A stretch of DNA of 64,000 nt from Vibrio viridaestus (GTDB taxonomy: Bacteria > Pseudomonadota > Gammaproteobacteria > Enterobacterales > Vibrionaceae): the NCBI RefSeq assembly GCF_003856525.1, contig NZ_RJVQ01000011.1, positions 1 to 64,000 of the forward strand, in the 5' to 3' direction. Within the stretch, counting starts at the first letter, position 1; every line of letters starts with the position of its first letter. The notes under the pieces are model-generated. The model did no database searches. It was not told the origin of the DNA and worked only from the letters and a program-made list of their open reading frames with translations. Of this stretch, positions 40,250 to 49,854 are shown piece by piece. Position numbers and translations under genes: made by a program.

Positions 40250-41245
40250 TTAGAAAGTAAGAGCTTTTTGCCATTCTCGGATCCAGTGCTTTCTGTTTTT
40301 CGCTACAACATCAGGGCTAGAATGAAGAACTTTTTCAGGAACGGAAAGTGTTTCATATCCCTCAGGCAACTTAATATTGCTCACTGGATACATCCAGTTG
40401 GTTGTTGGAATAAGCGATTGCACATCATCACTGATTAGAAACTGTAAAAACTGTTCAGCCAACGTATTGTGTTTAGTCCCTTTTACTTTTGCTGCAACTT
40501 CAACCTGAAGGTAATGGCCCTCAGAAAAATTAGCCGTCGCATAATTATTGTCGCCTTCCGCGATTAAATGGTAAGCAGGTGACGTGGTGTATGAAAGTAC
40601 CATATCAGCCTCACCATTTAAGAACATAGAATATGCTTCAGACCAACCTTTTGTGACTGTAACCGTATGCTTCGCCAATGCTTTCCAGGCTGATTCAACC
40701 TGATCACCATAAACATCATTCATCCAAAACATCAGTCCCTGACCGGGCGTTGAAGTTCTCGGATCCTGATACACAACTGAAATATCAGTGCGCTTCTCAA
40801 CTAACTCTTTAAGGCTAGTCGGTGGATTCTTAAGTTGCGATTTATTATAAACAAATGCAAAGTACCCATAGTCGAACGGTACAAACGTCGTATCAGACCA
40901 ACCATCCGGAACGTTTAACTTTGACGTATCAATAGTATTTGTAGCGAGTAATCCTGTCGCTTTCGCTTCTTGAACCAAGCTATCATCAAGCCCAAGAATC
41001 ACATCCGCTTTAGTTGATTTTCCTTCCATCTTGAGACGATTAAGAACCGAAACACCGTCGTCTAAGGCAACATAATTCAATTCACAACCACAAACTTTCT
41101 CAAATGCCTGTTTGACTTTAGGACCAGGTCCCCATTCAGAAGCAAATGAATCGTATGTATAGACAGTCAATGTTGGTAGATCTTCAGCCCAAGCGGAAGT
41201 CACAGCAACAGCACTAAACAAAGGAAGAATAAAAGAAGGTTTCAC
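40250..41245 (-). CDS. thiB: Thiamine-binding periplasmic protein ThiB
   Basis: 331 residues from a GTG start at 41245. This choice gives a clean signal peptide (ending VTSAWA) and a GGAG ribosome site. The frame is open upstream to 41383, but that part is riboswitch sequence. The mature protein is a type 2 solute-binding protein that binds thiamine and its phosphates. The GTG start lies 64 nt after the riboswitch, so TPP probably controls its translation. Confidence 0.92.
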   Translation of the reverse strand: MKPSFILPLFSAVAVTSAWAEDLPTLTVYTYDSFASEWGPGPKVKQAFEKVCGCELNYVALDDGVSVLNRLKMEGKSTKADVILGLDDSLVQEAKATGLLATNTIDTSKLNVPDGWSDTTFVPFDYGYFAFVYNKSQLKNPPTSLKELVEKRTDISVVYQDPRTSTPGQGLMFWMNDVYGDQVESAWKALAKHTVTVTKGWSEAYSMFLNGEADMVLSYTTSPAYHLIAEGDNNYATANFSEGHYLQVEVAAKVKGTKHNTLAEQFLQFLISDDVQSLIPTTNWMYPVSNIKLPEGYETLSVPEKVLHSSPDVVAKNRKHWIREWQKALTF

Positions 41246-41308
41246 CGAGCGCTCTCCATGTATTGAGCGGCACAGGTTTGGGAAAGGAAACAGACGAGTT
41301 GTTACCTC

Positions 41309-41409
41309 ACTCATTCCTACGCCAGCATTATCTGGTTCAGGTCCATGCGGGTTCCAAGTCAAACTTGATCTCAGCGCCATCAAACATCGATGGTAAGCTC
41401 CCCGTGAGT
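41309..41409 (-). promoter_or_regulatory. TPP riboswitch (THI box) of thiBPQ
   Basis: Minus strand shows the conserved TPP-aptamer core: GGGG near the 5' end, CTGAGA in the pyrimidine-sensor helix, and ACCTGAACCAGATAATGCTGG followed by GCGTAGGAA. The P1 helix is ACTCA (41405-41409) paired with TGAGT (41309-41313). Binding of TPP should mask the thiB ribosome site about 60 nt downstream and shut off the importer. Confidence 0.93.
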
Positions 41410-41448
41410 CAGGTGAATTCTACTGTTTATCCAGATAAGATGCTACCG

Positions 41449-42078
41449 TTAGCTGCGGTGATCGTATCCCCAGCGAGGTACTATGGTTTGCTGAATACCA
41501 ATATGGTCCAATATTCTAGCGACCATAAAGTCAACCAGCTCTTCAATAGTCTTAGGCTGATGGTAAAAGCCCGGAGCAGCAGGCATAATCGTGACCCCAA
41601 TTTGAGAGAGTTTCAGCATATTTTCCAAGTGGATGGAAGAAAATGGTGTTTCCCTCACAACAAGAACTAACTGACCTTTTTCTTTAATGACGACATCCGC
41701 TGCTCGTTCAATAAGGTTATCGGACATCCCATGCGCTATTGCAGCAACACTTCCAGCAGAACAAGGGCAGACAATCATTTTTTTAGGTGCAGCAGAGCCC
41801 GAGGCAACTGGAGAAAACCAATCTTCCTTACCACATACCGTGAGTAAACTTTCAGTGCATCCAAAATGTTCAATAAGCTGTTCTCTTGCTTTCTCTGGAT
41901 TACTAGAAAGCTTGAGACCGTGTTCGGTTGCCAGAACAACTCTTGCAGCCGACGAGATGAGCAAATAGACGTGGTAGTGTTCCGCCAGCAGACATTGCAG
42001 CAGGCGCAAACCGTATGGAGCACCGGATGCACCAGTCCACGCTAGAGTAATGGACTTATCATGAACCGCTATATTCAT
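41449..42078 (-). CDS. ubiX: Flavin prenyltransferase UbiX
   Basis: 209 residues. The FMN-binding start [13 protein letters not shown] and the [26 protein letters not shown] region are intact. It makes prenylated FMN for the decarboxylase UbiD in ubiquinone synthesis. The stop of mpl overlaps its ATG by one base, so the two are coupled. No ubiD is in the window. Confidence 0.93.
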   Translation of the reverse strand: MNIAVHDKSITLAWTGASGAPYGLRLLQCLLAEHYHVYLLISSAARVVLATEHGLKLSSNPEKAREQLIEHFGCTESLLTVCGKEDWFSPVASGSAAPKKMIVCPCSAGSVAAIAHGMSDNLIERAADVVIKEKGQLVLVVRETPFSSIHLENMLKLSQIGVTIMPAAPGFYHQPKTIEELVDFMVARILDHIGIQQTIVPRWGYDHRS

Positions 42079-43430
42079 TACTGTGCCAAAGCCTCCAACA
42101 ATTTGCTGTGAATACCACCGAAACCACCATTACTCATGACTAACACGGTATCACCCGGTTGGGCTCTCAATACAATAGCATCAACCAATGTATCGATATT
42201 CTCACTGACAAAGTTGGGTTGATGACAATGTGCAGCAACATCATCAACAGACCATGGAATATTATCAGGCTGAAACAGAAAAACTTCATCAGCACTTTGG
42301 AGAGACTCAGCCAAAGACTCTTTATGTACTCCTAACTTCATTGTCGCAGAGCGAGGTTCCAATACAGCGAGAATACGAGAGTCTCCTACTTTGTTACGAA
42401 GCCCTTCCAGAGTCAGTTTAATCGCGGTCGGATGATGGGCAAAATCATCATAGACTCTAATATCATTAATTTGCCCCTTAAATTCCAAACGGCGCTTGGT
42501 ATTAATGAAAGACGTTAATGCCTGGCAAGAAAGCTCGGGGGTAACACCAACGTGCCGAGCAGCACTGATCGCCATCAACGCATTATTAACATTATGATCG
42601 CCAATCAAGGACCAATCGACATGTCCAACCGTCTCACCATTGAGAATAACATCGAATTTTGAGCCATCTGCAATCATTTTTTTCGCTTGCCAATCACCCT
42701 CTGCACCTACTTTTTGTATTTCACTCCAACAACCACGAGAAATGACATCATTAATAGCCTTATCATCACTCGGAATTATGATACTTCCATTACCGGGTAC
42801 AGTTCTCACCAAGTGGTGAAATTGTCGCTTTATCGCTTCAAGATCGTCGAAGATATCAGCATGATCGAACTCAAGGTTATTCATGATGAGAGTGCGTGGA
42901 TGGTAGTGAACAAACTTAGAACGCTTATCGAAAAAAGCACTGTCATACTCATCAGCTTCGACCACAAAAAACATACTTTTACCCAGTTTTGCTGACAGAC
43001 CAAAGTTCCCGAGCACCCCACCTACAAGGAATCCAGGCTCATATCCGTTACTTTCTAAAATCCATGTCAGCATACTGGCTGTCGTCGTCTTACCATGAGT
43101 ACCAGAAACCGCTAAAACCCAACGATCAAATAGTAGAAAATCCTGTAACCATTGAGGGCCCGATGTGTATCTTAGGTTGTTATTCAACACATATTCTACA
43201 CACGGATTTCCGCGACTCATGGCATTACCGATAACGACTAAATCTGGAGCAACATCGAACTGAGAAACGTCATATCCTTCAATAATATCAACACCTTGAG
43301 ACTCTAGCAGTGTACTCATTGGTGGATAAACATTAGCATCAGAACCGGTAACTTTGTGACCTAATTGACGAGCAAGCAAAGCCACTCCTCCCATGAACGT
43401 GCCACAAATTCCAAGTATATGTATATGCAT
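42078..43430 (-). CDS. mpl: UDP-MurNAc tripeptide ligase Mpl
   Basis: 450 residues of the Mur ligase family, with the ATP loop GTHGKTT at 110-116. It reattaches the recycled tripeptide L-Ala-gamma-D-Glu-mDAP to UDP-MurNAc during peptidoglycan recycling. Length and N-terminus ([15 protein letters not shown]) match Mpl rather than MurC. It is divergent from fbp, as in enteric bacteria. Confidence 0.93.
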   Translation of the reverse strand: MHIHILGICGTFMGGVALLARQLGHKVTGSDANVYPPMSTLLESQGVDIIEGYDVSQFDVAPDLVVIGNAMSRGNPCVEYVLNNNLRYTSGPQWLQDFLLFDRWVLAVSGTHGKTTTASMLTWILESNGYEPGFLVGGVLGNFGLSAKLGKSMFFVVEADEYDSAFFDKRSKFVHYHPRTLIMNNLEFDHADIFDDLEAIKRQFHHLVRTVPGNGSIIIPSDDKAINDVISRGCWSEIQKVGAEGDWQAKKMIADGSKFDVILNGETVGHVDWSLIGDHNVNNALMAISAARHVGVTPELSCQALTSFINTKRRLEFKGQINDIRVYDDFAHHPTAIKLTLEGLRNKVGDSRILAVLEPRSATMKLGVHKESLAESLQSADEVFLFQPDNIPWSVDDVAAHCHQPNFVSENIDTLVDAIVLRAQPGDTVLVMSNGGFGGIHSKLLEALAQ

Positions 43431-43700
43431 TAATTCGCCTCATTTTCGACTCTTTGCCTGTCCCTATTATCAACATAAAAAACAGAAAAGCGAGCCAGAT
43501 TCAAAGAGTTTACTTCATGAAATTTTTGTACTATTTATAAAATGAAATGCGGTATTTGTTTTAAAAAGGAAAACGTGAAGTCTGTCACTTACTTCAGTAC
43601 CATTAAAAAGTTCTGTTCCTTAAACTTCGCTTATGCATCTTAATAACAAAGATAAATTTACGGATGCTAAATTCGATTACTTCATGCTAAAGGAAATAAC

Positions 43701-44720
43701 ATGTCTAAAATGCAAACTCTTGGGGAGTTTATTGTTGAAAAGCAAGCTGACTTTCCACATGCATCCGGGGAGCTCTCTTCGCTTCTTTCCTCGATACGTC
43801 TCGCGGCTAAAATTGTAAATCGTGAAATCAACAAAGCAGGTTTGGTTGATATCACTGGCGCAGCAGGCAAAGAGAACATCCAAGGTGAAGTACAACAGAA
43901 ACTTGATATCTACGCGAACGAAAAGTTTAAGTCAGCGCTAGAAGCTCGTGATCAAGTTTGTGGCGTTGCCAGTGAAGAAGAAGACCAAGCTGTCATCTTC
44001 AAAAAACAGCTCAACAAAAACGCTAAATACGTCGTATTAATGGATCCACTAGATGGTTCTACTAACATTGATGTGAACGTATCTGTCGGTACCATTTTTT
44101 CTATCTACCGTCGCGTTTCTCCTATTGGTACGCCTCCAACAGAAGAAGATTTTCTTCAGCCTGGTAACAAACAAGTAGCTGCTGGTTATGTCATCTACGG
44201 TTCTTCAACCATGCTCGTCTATACGACAGGTAATGGTGTAAATGGTTTTACATACGATCCTTCACTAGGGACGTTTTTACTCTCTCACGAAAATATGATG
44301 ATCCCTAAAGATGGTCGTATTTACTCTATAAACGAAGGCAACTACATTCGTTTCCCTCAGGGCGTGAAGAAATACATTAAATACTGCCAAGAGAATGTGC
44401 CTGAGGACAATCGTCCGTACACATCTCGCTACATTGGCTCGCTAGTATCAGATTTCCACCGTAATCTGTTGAAAGGTGGTATTTATCTGTATCCAAGCAA
44501 CCTAACCTATCCTCAAGGCAAGCTCCGTTTACTATACGAATGTAATCCAATGGGCTTCCTAATGGAGCAAGCTGGAGGCCTAGCAACAGATGGTCATCAG
44601 CGCATCATGGATATCGAACCCACTGAGCTACACCAACGTGTTCCATTCTTCGTTGGTTCAGTGAATATGGTTGAAAAGCTTCAGGAGTTCCTTGAAACCT
44701 ACCCAGATGATCTATCATAA
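43701..44720 (+). CDS. fbp: Fructose-1,6-bisphosphatase class I
   Basis: 339 residues. The metal-binding motif DPLDGSTN starts at D115. The active-site [11 protein letters not shown] region near 275-285 is present. It is the gluconeogenic bisphosphatase. The 270-bp upstream gap shared with mpl shows no clear operator. Confidence 0.94.
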   Translation: MSKMQTLGEFIVEKQADFPHASGELSSLLSSIRLAAKIVNREINKAGLVDITGAAGKENIQGEVQQKLDIYANEKFKSALEARDQVCGVASEEEDQAVIFKKQLNKNAKYVVLMDPLDGSTNIDVNVSVGTIFSIYRRVSPIGTPPTEEDFLQPGNKQVAAGYVIYGSSTMLVYTTGNGVNGFTYDPSLGTFLLSHENMMIPKDGRIYSINEGNYIRFPQGVKKYIKYCQENVPEDNRPYTSRYIGSLVSDFHRNLLKGGIYLYPSNLTYPQGKLRLLYECNPMGFLMEQAGGLATDGHQRIMDIEPTELHQRVPFFVGSVNMVEKLQEFLETYPDDLS

Positions 44721-44724
44721 GAAG

Positions 44725-44749
44725 AGGCGCCCAATCGGGCGCCTTTTTT
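44725..44749 (+). terminator. Terminator after fbp
   Basis: AGGCGCCC-AATC-GGGCGCCT followed by TTTTTA, directly after the fbp stop. Confidence 0.9.
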
Positions 44750-44837
44750 ATGCTCGGTACCAAATATCGAAGCACTCCTACTATTCATCTAATCAGAGAT
44801 CGCTAAATGGAGTGCTGACATAAGCAGTATTAGATAT

Positions 44838-44925
44838 AAAAAAGCCGCTAACACTAATATGTAAGCGGCTTTTATCAATTTATCCAGTAACATGTCCCGA
44901 CAGATAAACGTACATGTTACGGATA
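44838..44925 (-). terminator. Two hairpins after ppa
   Basis: On the minus strand just past ppa there is first a 14-bp near-perfect hairpin with arms at 44881-44895 and 44912-44925 (one bulged base). A terminator follows with stem AAGCCGCT/AGCGGCTT and U-runs (44838-44876). The first hairpin is extra to a normal terminator. Confidence 0.7.
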
Positions 44926-44936
44926 AATATATTTAA

Positions 44937-45467
44937 TTATTGATCATTCCAACGTTGGATTGATTCAGCAATCACTTCTTTTGCTTCAGCGATGTCGCCC
45001 CAGCTTTCAACAGTTGTTGTACCCGCTTTCTTCAGATCTTTGTAGTGATTGAAGTGGAATTCAATTTGCTTGATAAGCTGTGCTGGAAGGTCTTCCAGAG
45101 AGTTAATTGCATTACCGTTGCTACGGTCGTCAGCAGGAACAACAACAACTTTGTCATCCACTTCGCCGTCATCAACAAATTTCATTACACCGATAACTTT
45201 AGCTTTTAGGAAGATACCCGTTGTAAGAGGTTCGCTAGTAATGATTAGTGCATCAAGCTCATCGCCATCTTCATCAAGAGTTTGCGGGATAAAACCATAG
45301 TTAGTTGGTTTCGCAAAAATCTGAGGTTCAACGCGATCTAATTCGAACACAGCAAGCTCACGGTTCCATTCAATTTTGTGGTTGCTACCAGTTGGAATTT
45401 CCACAACTACGTTCACTAGGCCATTTTCATAATCGCCTGGAGTTAAAATTTTATTAAAATCTGCCAT
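44937..45467 (-). CDS. ppa: Inorganic pyrophosphatase (family I)
   Basis: 176 residues, the usual bacterial length. The metal-binding acidic cluster is DEDGDELDAL, and other active-site features (KPTNYGFIP, HFNHYKDLK) fit family I. It hydrolyses pyrophosphate and pulls biosynthetic reactions forward. Monocistronic, with hairpins downstream and about 260 bp before the ytfP terminator. Confidence 0.93.
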   Translation of the reverse strand: MADFNKILTPGDYENGLVNVVVEIPTGSNHKIEWNRELAVFELDRVEPQIFAKPTNYGFIPQTLDEDGDELDALIITSEPLTTGIFLKAKVIGVMKFVDDGEVDDKVVVVPADDRSNGNAINSLEDLPAQLIKQIEFHFNHYKDLKKAGTTTVESWGDIAEAKEVIAESIQRWNDQ

Positions 45468-45684
45468 TTCAGCTTCCTATATCAATGTTTCGGACGCATT
45501 TTAGCAGTTTTTGTTAAGTAGCGGTAACGATAATCACCAGAGGCCAGCTGACTACTCATGTAGTTACATCAACCTAACACTAAACTGTCTAAAGAATACG
45601 AAAACTATACTTATTTAGCGCCAAACTCAAATCGCTCTACGGGCTTTGACGACTAGAAAAACAAGCTCTATTCGACGCTAATAT

Positions 45685-45713
45685 GAAAAAGAGGTGTTTC
45701 TAACACCTCTTTC
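45685..45713 (-). terminator. Terminator after ytfP
   Basis: Minus strand: AAAGAGGTGTT-AGA-AACACCTCTTT followed by TTCAT, closing the tamA-tamB-ytfP transcript. Confidence 0.85.
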
Positions 45714-45725
45714 ATTAATTTCATT

Positions 45726-46079
45726 TTAAATGAGCCGCTCACACCAATCCCCCGAAGAGACGAGTTGGTTCAAGTTTGAGGCATCCTGATAAATGTAAAC
45801 CCAAGCCTCACCATAAGGTGTTTCAATAGTTTCACGGCGGTACTCCACGGGGACATCTTCGAGTTCATCCAGATGATGTAGTGTATCGTCATCAATTTGA
45901 TAGACTTCACCACGTACCGAAAAGCTGCCCTCGACAATACCAGGATAAGGTCCTAAATCATACATGGCGAATTCTGGCTCAGTAGCAAATGCTCCGATAA
46001 ACTGGCTGCTTTCCAAATACCAGTGGTTTGATTCCCCTTTACGTAAAGAGCCATATACGAACACCAAATGTAACTGCAC
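45726..46079 (-). CDS. ytfP: Gamma-glutamylcyclotransferase-like protein YtfP
   Basis: 117 residues of the GGCT/AIG2-like fold. The substrate loop VYGSLRKGESNHWYL is at the N-terminus and a conserved acidic residue is in the GEVY segment. Function in bacteria is not established; it may act on gamma-glutamylamine dipeptides. It lies 10 bp after tamB and is the last gene of tamAB-ytfP, a conserved gammaproteobacterial order. Confidence 0.88.
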   Translation of the reverse strand: MQLHLVFVYGSLRKGESNHWYLESSQFIGAFATEPEFAMYDLGPYPGIVEGSFSVRGEVYQIDDDTLHHLDELEDVPVEYRRETIETPYGEAWVYIYQDASNLNQLVSSGDWCERLI

Positions 46080-46089
46080 GACTTACTCC

Positions 46090-49000
46090 TTAATCAAATT
46101 CAAATTGGTATAGAAGGTCAACTGCACTCGTTAAACCTGAGACGGCTTCAACATACAAATTCTTAACCAGTCGATAGCGAAGAGTAAACTCACCAACAGA
46201 GTTAAAAATACCGACACCGTACTTAACTTGCAAGCCAGGAAGGACATAACCACTCACTGTCACTTGAGAATCATCACCGGAACCGGTTGTATCTAATTGA
46301 AGATCCTGAACACCAACAGCTTGACCAAGTTCACCAACAATATGGCCGCTTTGAGCAAGGCTTAAGCCAATGAGCGCCGTTGTCATCGAGTTATCTCCAC
46401 CCTCGGTATCCAAATCTTGTCCACGCAGCAAATAAGAGAGTGCGTTAGCCTGAGCCATTGAAGGATCCGAGAAAACCGTTACTGAAGGATTATCAGCGGG
46501 TCCTGAGACCTTTATCCCAGCTGTAACATCATCCTCAATATTATCCGGATTACGGATGGCAGTAATATTAACGTACGGCTTATTCACCGAACCATTCATC
46601 ATAACTTTACCCTGTTGAATCACTAGGTCTTGTCCAAACGAACGGTAGGTACCATTGAGAATATTAACGTCACCAGTCACAAATGGAGCATTATCTTTCT
46701 GAGCTATTTTCAGCAGTCCCTGTAGACGTCCTTTGAGACCAAACGCCGATAGCCGTAACTCATCACCAAGTTGCACTTCAATATTGGTATCCACTTTAAA
46801 CGGCATCACCTGCTCAGCAACAGGATCGCCCTTCGCATCCACAATCACCTGATCTTTCGATACTTCAACTGCGGATTCAGGTAGCTCTTCAACTTCAATA
46901 ATACCTTTCGGAATTTTTACTGTTCCATCAATTTGAGCCAAGCTTGGTTTCATGTGCAGGTTGATATCTGGAATAACCTGAATTTTGACCATTGGCGGCA
47001 CATCTACATTGAGTCCATCGGCATACACATGGCTATTCACCGTCCAATTCGCCAAGTCATCCCAATTAGCATCTCCATCAATACTTAAATCACCATCAGG
47101 CGTATTAATTAGAGCAGTTAGTTTTGCATCATACCCCATGAGATTAAGCTTGATGTCCCCTTTATTGACTTCAATAGGGAACAACTCCCCAGAGGCATGA
47201 ATATCGCTGATAGTCACGGCACCATTCGCCTCCGGATGCAATAACTCACCACTAAGCTTTATATCACTGTTAATCAAAGCGGATGCCTGGCTGTACTCGC
47301 CCAGTAAAGGCTTAAGGAAATCAATATTAATTTTCGAAAGATTGAGGTTTCCCTGAAGCTTTTTATTCTCGGCTTTGACATCTGGAATGAGCGTATTAAG
47401 AGAAATATCACCGTTATCCGTTAAATTGGCATTTAACTGAGCGTCTAACTTACCTTTCTTCAGTAGCGCTTTCAGAGAAATGTCATCCCAACCTAAGGTA
47501 ACAGCACCGTCTCCCACTGTTTTTATTTCACCTTGGCTGACAGTTAAATCCGCGTTTATATCGGCATCTTTTCCTTTTTTCCACACCACAGAAGAAGAAC
47601 CATTAATCACCCCTTTCGCAGTCACCGGAGAATCTGGTATCCAGCCCGTTATGGAGTCCAATGATAACGCTTTTAATGACAGTGATGCGGTGACTTCATT
47701 TGCCGACACCTGAGCCTGTTTAACCAAACATAGAGAGGCGTCATCCACCCCCCAGCAATGAGGGCCAATACTCGCACTTCCCTTGGAAATATTAGCTTTA
47801 ATATCAATAGGTTTAAGAAGAGATAATTGTTTACTTTCATGGGATAACTGAACGTCTGTTATTTGTCCCTTCCAATTTGAATACGCCTTATCCAAACTTC
47901 CTTGCAGTGAAGCCTTTCCATCAAGCTGAGGAGAATCAATATTGAGGGTTAAACGATGGCTTGATACACCACCATCAACATTGACGTTGAGTGAATTAAA
48001 TCGCTGATCCTGAAATGCGCCTTGCGATAACGTAAGATCAACTTGTCCTGCAGGAGATGTCAAAGAAGAAACTGCACCCGTCAGTGAAACGCTCTCCGCT
48101 TTAAATAAATCCTGCCAACGAATATTGCGACCAGACAGTTTCAGGTTGGCTTTAGGATTTTCCTGAGAACCCGTTAGAACCACGTTGCCAGTCACTTGAC
48201 CTGTTGATTGAGCTAATGTTTTCGACAAATCCGTAATATTAATATTGGCATTGAGGTTCCATTTTTCCGCTAACTTACCATCGAGTACAACTCGGTTTGG
48301 TCCATGAGAAACAACAAGTTTCGGAGTCGATATTTCAACGCCAAGGCCTTTCGTCGTCGAGTTGGCGCTGACTTCACCTTTGGCGACTAGAGGGTATCCC
48401 TTGATTGAGCCCGTCACATCAAGTTTTGTAACATTCGCTTTCCATGCACCACTTGAGAGAATGGTTGCATTCGTATTTATCTGCCCGTTTATCACCCCTG
48501 GGGTATTTTTAACAAATGCTTCAGGTTTTAGCTTATCGATGACAAGTTCTGAATTAACCTTCACGTCCTGTTCCCAGTTCGCTGTCAGTTTTCCTGAAAT
48601 ACTGCCATCGAGTGTTTTTATCAGTAACTGCTCGATAGAAACAGATGATAGCGTACCATTCCCTTTCATCACTGCGGATAAATCCGCCATATCCTGAGCT
48701 TTTGTATCCGCCTGAAGTGAAAAACTGTAGCTTTTTAAATCTCCACTTGCCTGCAATTGGCTTACATCAAGCCAGTACTGAGGTTGATTTTCAATCGGCC
48801 AAGAACCATGGGTATTTTTAGCCTGGATATCGAACGGAAGATTATCTTTAACTAATGATAAACTCGCCTGAAGCTGAGTTTCTAACGCGCCTTTGGCATC
48901 GAGTTTAACCAACAAGTCGGCTAAGCTACCAGAAATTTCAACATCGGCTGATTGGCCTTTGATTGGGGCTTGGAGATACTTAGCACTTACGTCGAAGTTA

Positions 49001-49854
49001 AGTGGATAATCGCCAATTAAGTTCGCTTTACCACTCAATGAGGCTTCTGCTTGCGGTGTAACCACAGATAACTTATCCACATTCACTGAGCTATTTTGAG
49101 TATTCACACTCAAATCAATACGATTGATCTTATTTTGGCTTTCACCTTGCTGGATAACTAAGTCGCTAACGGTTAAACGAGGTAATGTCATGTTTAACGG
49201 TAAGGTAATATCGGGTAACTTAACCCCTTCAATCACAGTGTCAGAAGACTTAGCGGAAACAGCTTGCCCCTGCGTATTTTTTTCAGTAACAGGTAAACTT
49301 ACGTCGATACCTTGCCAGTCGGTTGGGGATAAACGAAAGTTCACCCCTCTCCATGCTAGACCAGTAGACAAGGACTGCCATTTAATCTTTGTGCCATCGA
49401 TTGATATGTCGATATCATTCAATTGCGCAGATTTAATATCGATGGGTAAAGGACTTGATACTTGCGAATTCTCTGTCGCATCTTCCTTCGAGTCCGCTGG
49501 TGACTCAGAGGTTTGCATTGCAAACTTGATACCTTGTCCCTTTATTTGATTAATACATATAGCGGGACGAAATAGACACGTTGCCTCGAGAGATATAGAG
49601 AGAGACTCTGCAGACAAGTCGATATGATTTGTTTTATCGATAAAAGCGATGTTATGCAGTGTAAACGATTTACCTAATGTACCCTCACTTCTCGCAACGG
49701 ATAAGCTCGGTAACGCCTTTTCAGCACCCCACAGCGCAATATTCAATCCTGCAGTCGAATACAATAAGGCGGTTACAGAAACGACCATCAATACAATTAA
49801 GATAACAACACTAACAAAGAGCCACTTTCCCAGTGTAAACAAACGCGTGATCAT
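46090..49854 (-). CDS. tamB: Inner-membrane translocation/assembly protein TamB
   Basis: 1254 residues: an N-terminal membrane anchor (about 10-32), a very long repetitive beta-rich (AsmA/Vps13-like groove) middle, and the conserved C-terminal DUF490 domain. It spans the periplasm to TamA. TamB-like proteins are now thought to move phospholipids to the outer membrane. The start overlaps the tamA stop by 4 bp. Confidence 0.93.
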   Translation of the reverse strand: MITRLFTLGKWLFVSVVILIVLMVVSVTALLYSTAGLNIALWGAEKALPSLSVARSEGTLGKSFTLHNIAFIDKTNHIDLSAESLSISLEATCLFRPAICINQIKGQGIKFAMQTSESPADSKEDATENSQVSSPLPIDIKSAQLNDIDISIDGTKIKWQSLSTGLAWRGVNFRLSPTDWQGIDVSLPVTEKNTQGQAVSAKSSDTVIEGVKLPDITLPLNMTLPRLTVSDLVIQQGESQNKINRIDLSVNTQNSSVNVDKLSVVTPQAEASLSGKANLIGDYPLNFDVSAKYLQAPIKGQSADVEISGSLADLLVKLDAKGALETQLQASLSLVKDNLPFDIQAKNTHGSWPIENQPQYWLDVSQLQASGDLKSYSFSLQADTKAQDMADLSAVMKGNGTLSSVSIEQLLIKTLDGSISGKLTANWEQDVKVNSELVIDKLKPEAFVKNTPGVINGQINTNATILSSGAWKANVTKLDVTGSIKGYPLVAKGEVSANSTTKGLGVEISTPKLVVSHGPNRVVLDGKLAEKWNLNANINITDLSKTLAQSTGQVTGNVVLTGSQENPKANLKLSGRNIRWQDLFKAESVSLTGAVSSLTSPAGQVDLTLSQGAFQDQRFNSLNVNVDGGVSSHRLTLNIDSPQLDGKASLQGSLDKAYSNWKGQITDVQLSHESKQLSLLKPIDIKANISKGSASIGPHCWGVDDASLCLVKQAQVSANEVTASLSLKALSLDSITGWIPDSPVTAKGVINGSSSVVWKKGKDADINADLTVSQGEIKTVGDGAVTLGWDDISLKALLKKGKLDAQLNANLTDNGDISLNTLIPDVKAENKKLQGNLNLSKINIDFLKPLLGEYSQASALINSDIKLSGELLHPEANGAVTISDIHASGELFPIEVNKGDIKLNLMGYDAKLTALINTPDGDLSIDGDANWDDLANWTVNSHVYADGLNVDVPPMVKIQVIPDINLHMKPSLAQIDGTVKIPKGIIEVEELPESAVEVSKDQVIVDAKGDPVAEQVMPFKVDTNIEVQLGDELRLSAFGLKGRLQGLLKIAQKDNAPFVTGDVNILNGTYRSFGQDLVIQQGKVMMNGSVNKPYVNITAIRNPDNIEDDVTAGIKVSGPADNPSVTVFSDPSMAQANALSYLLRGQDLDTEGGDNSMTTALIGLSLAQSGHIVGELGQAVGVQDLQLDTTGSGDDSQVTVSGYVLPGLQVKYGVGIFNSVGEFTLRYRLVKNLYVEAVSGLTSAVDLLYQFEFD

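Noticed and set aside
49124-49549. 141-codon open frame antisense to tamB
   Set aside because: Long genes such as tamB produce several antisense frames; none has a start signal or a protein-like composition.
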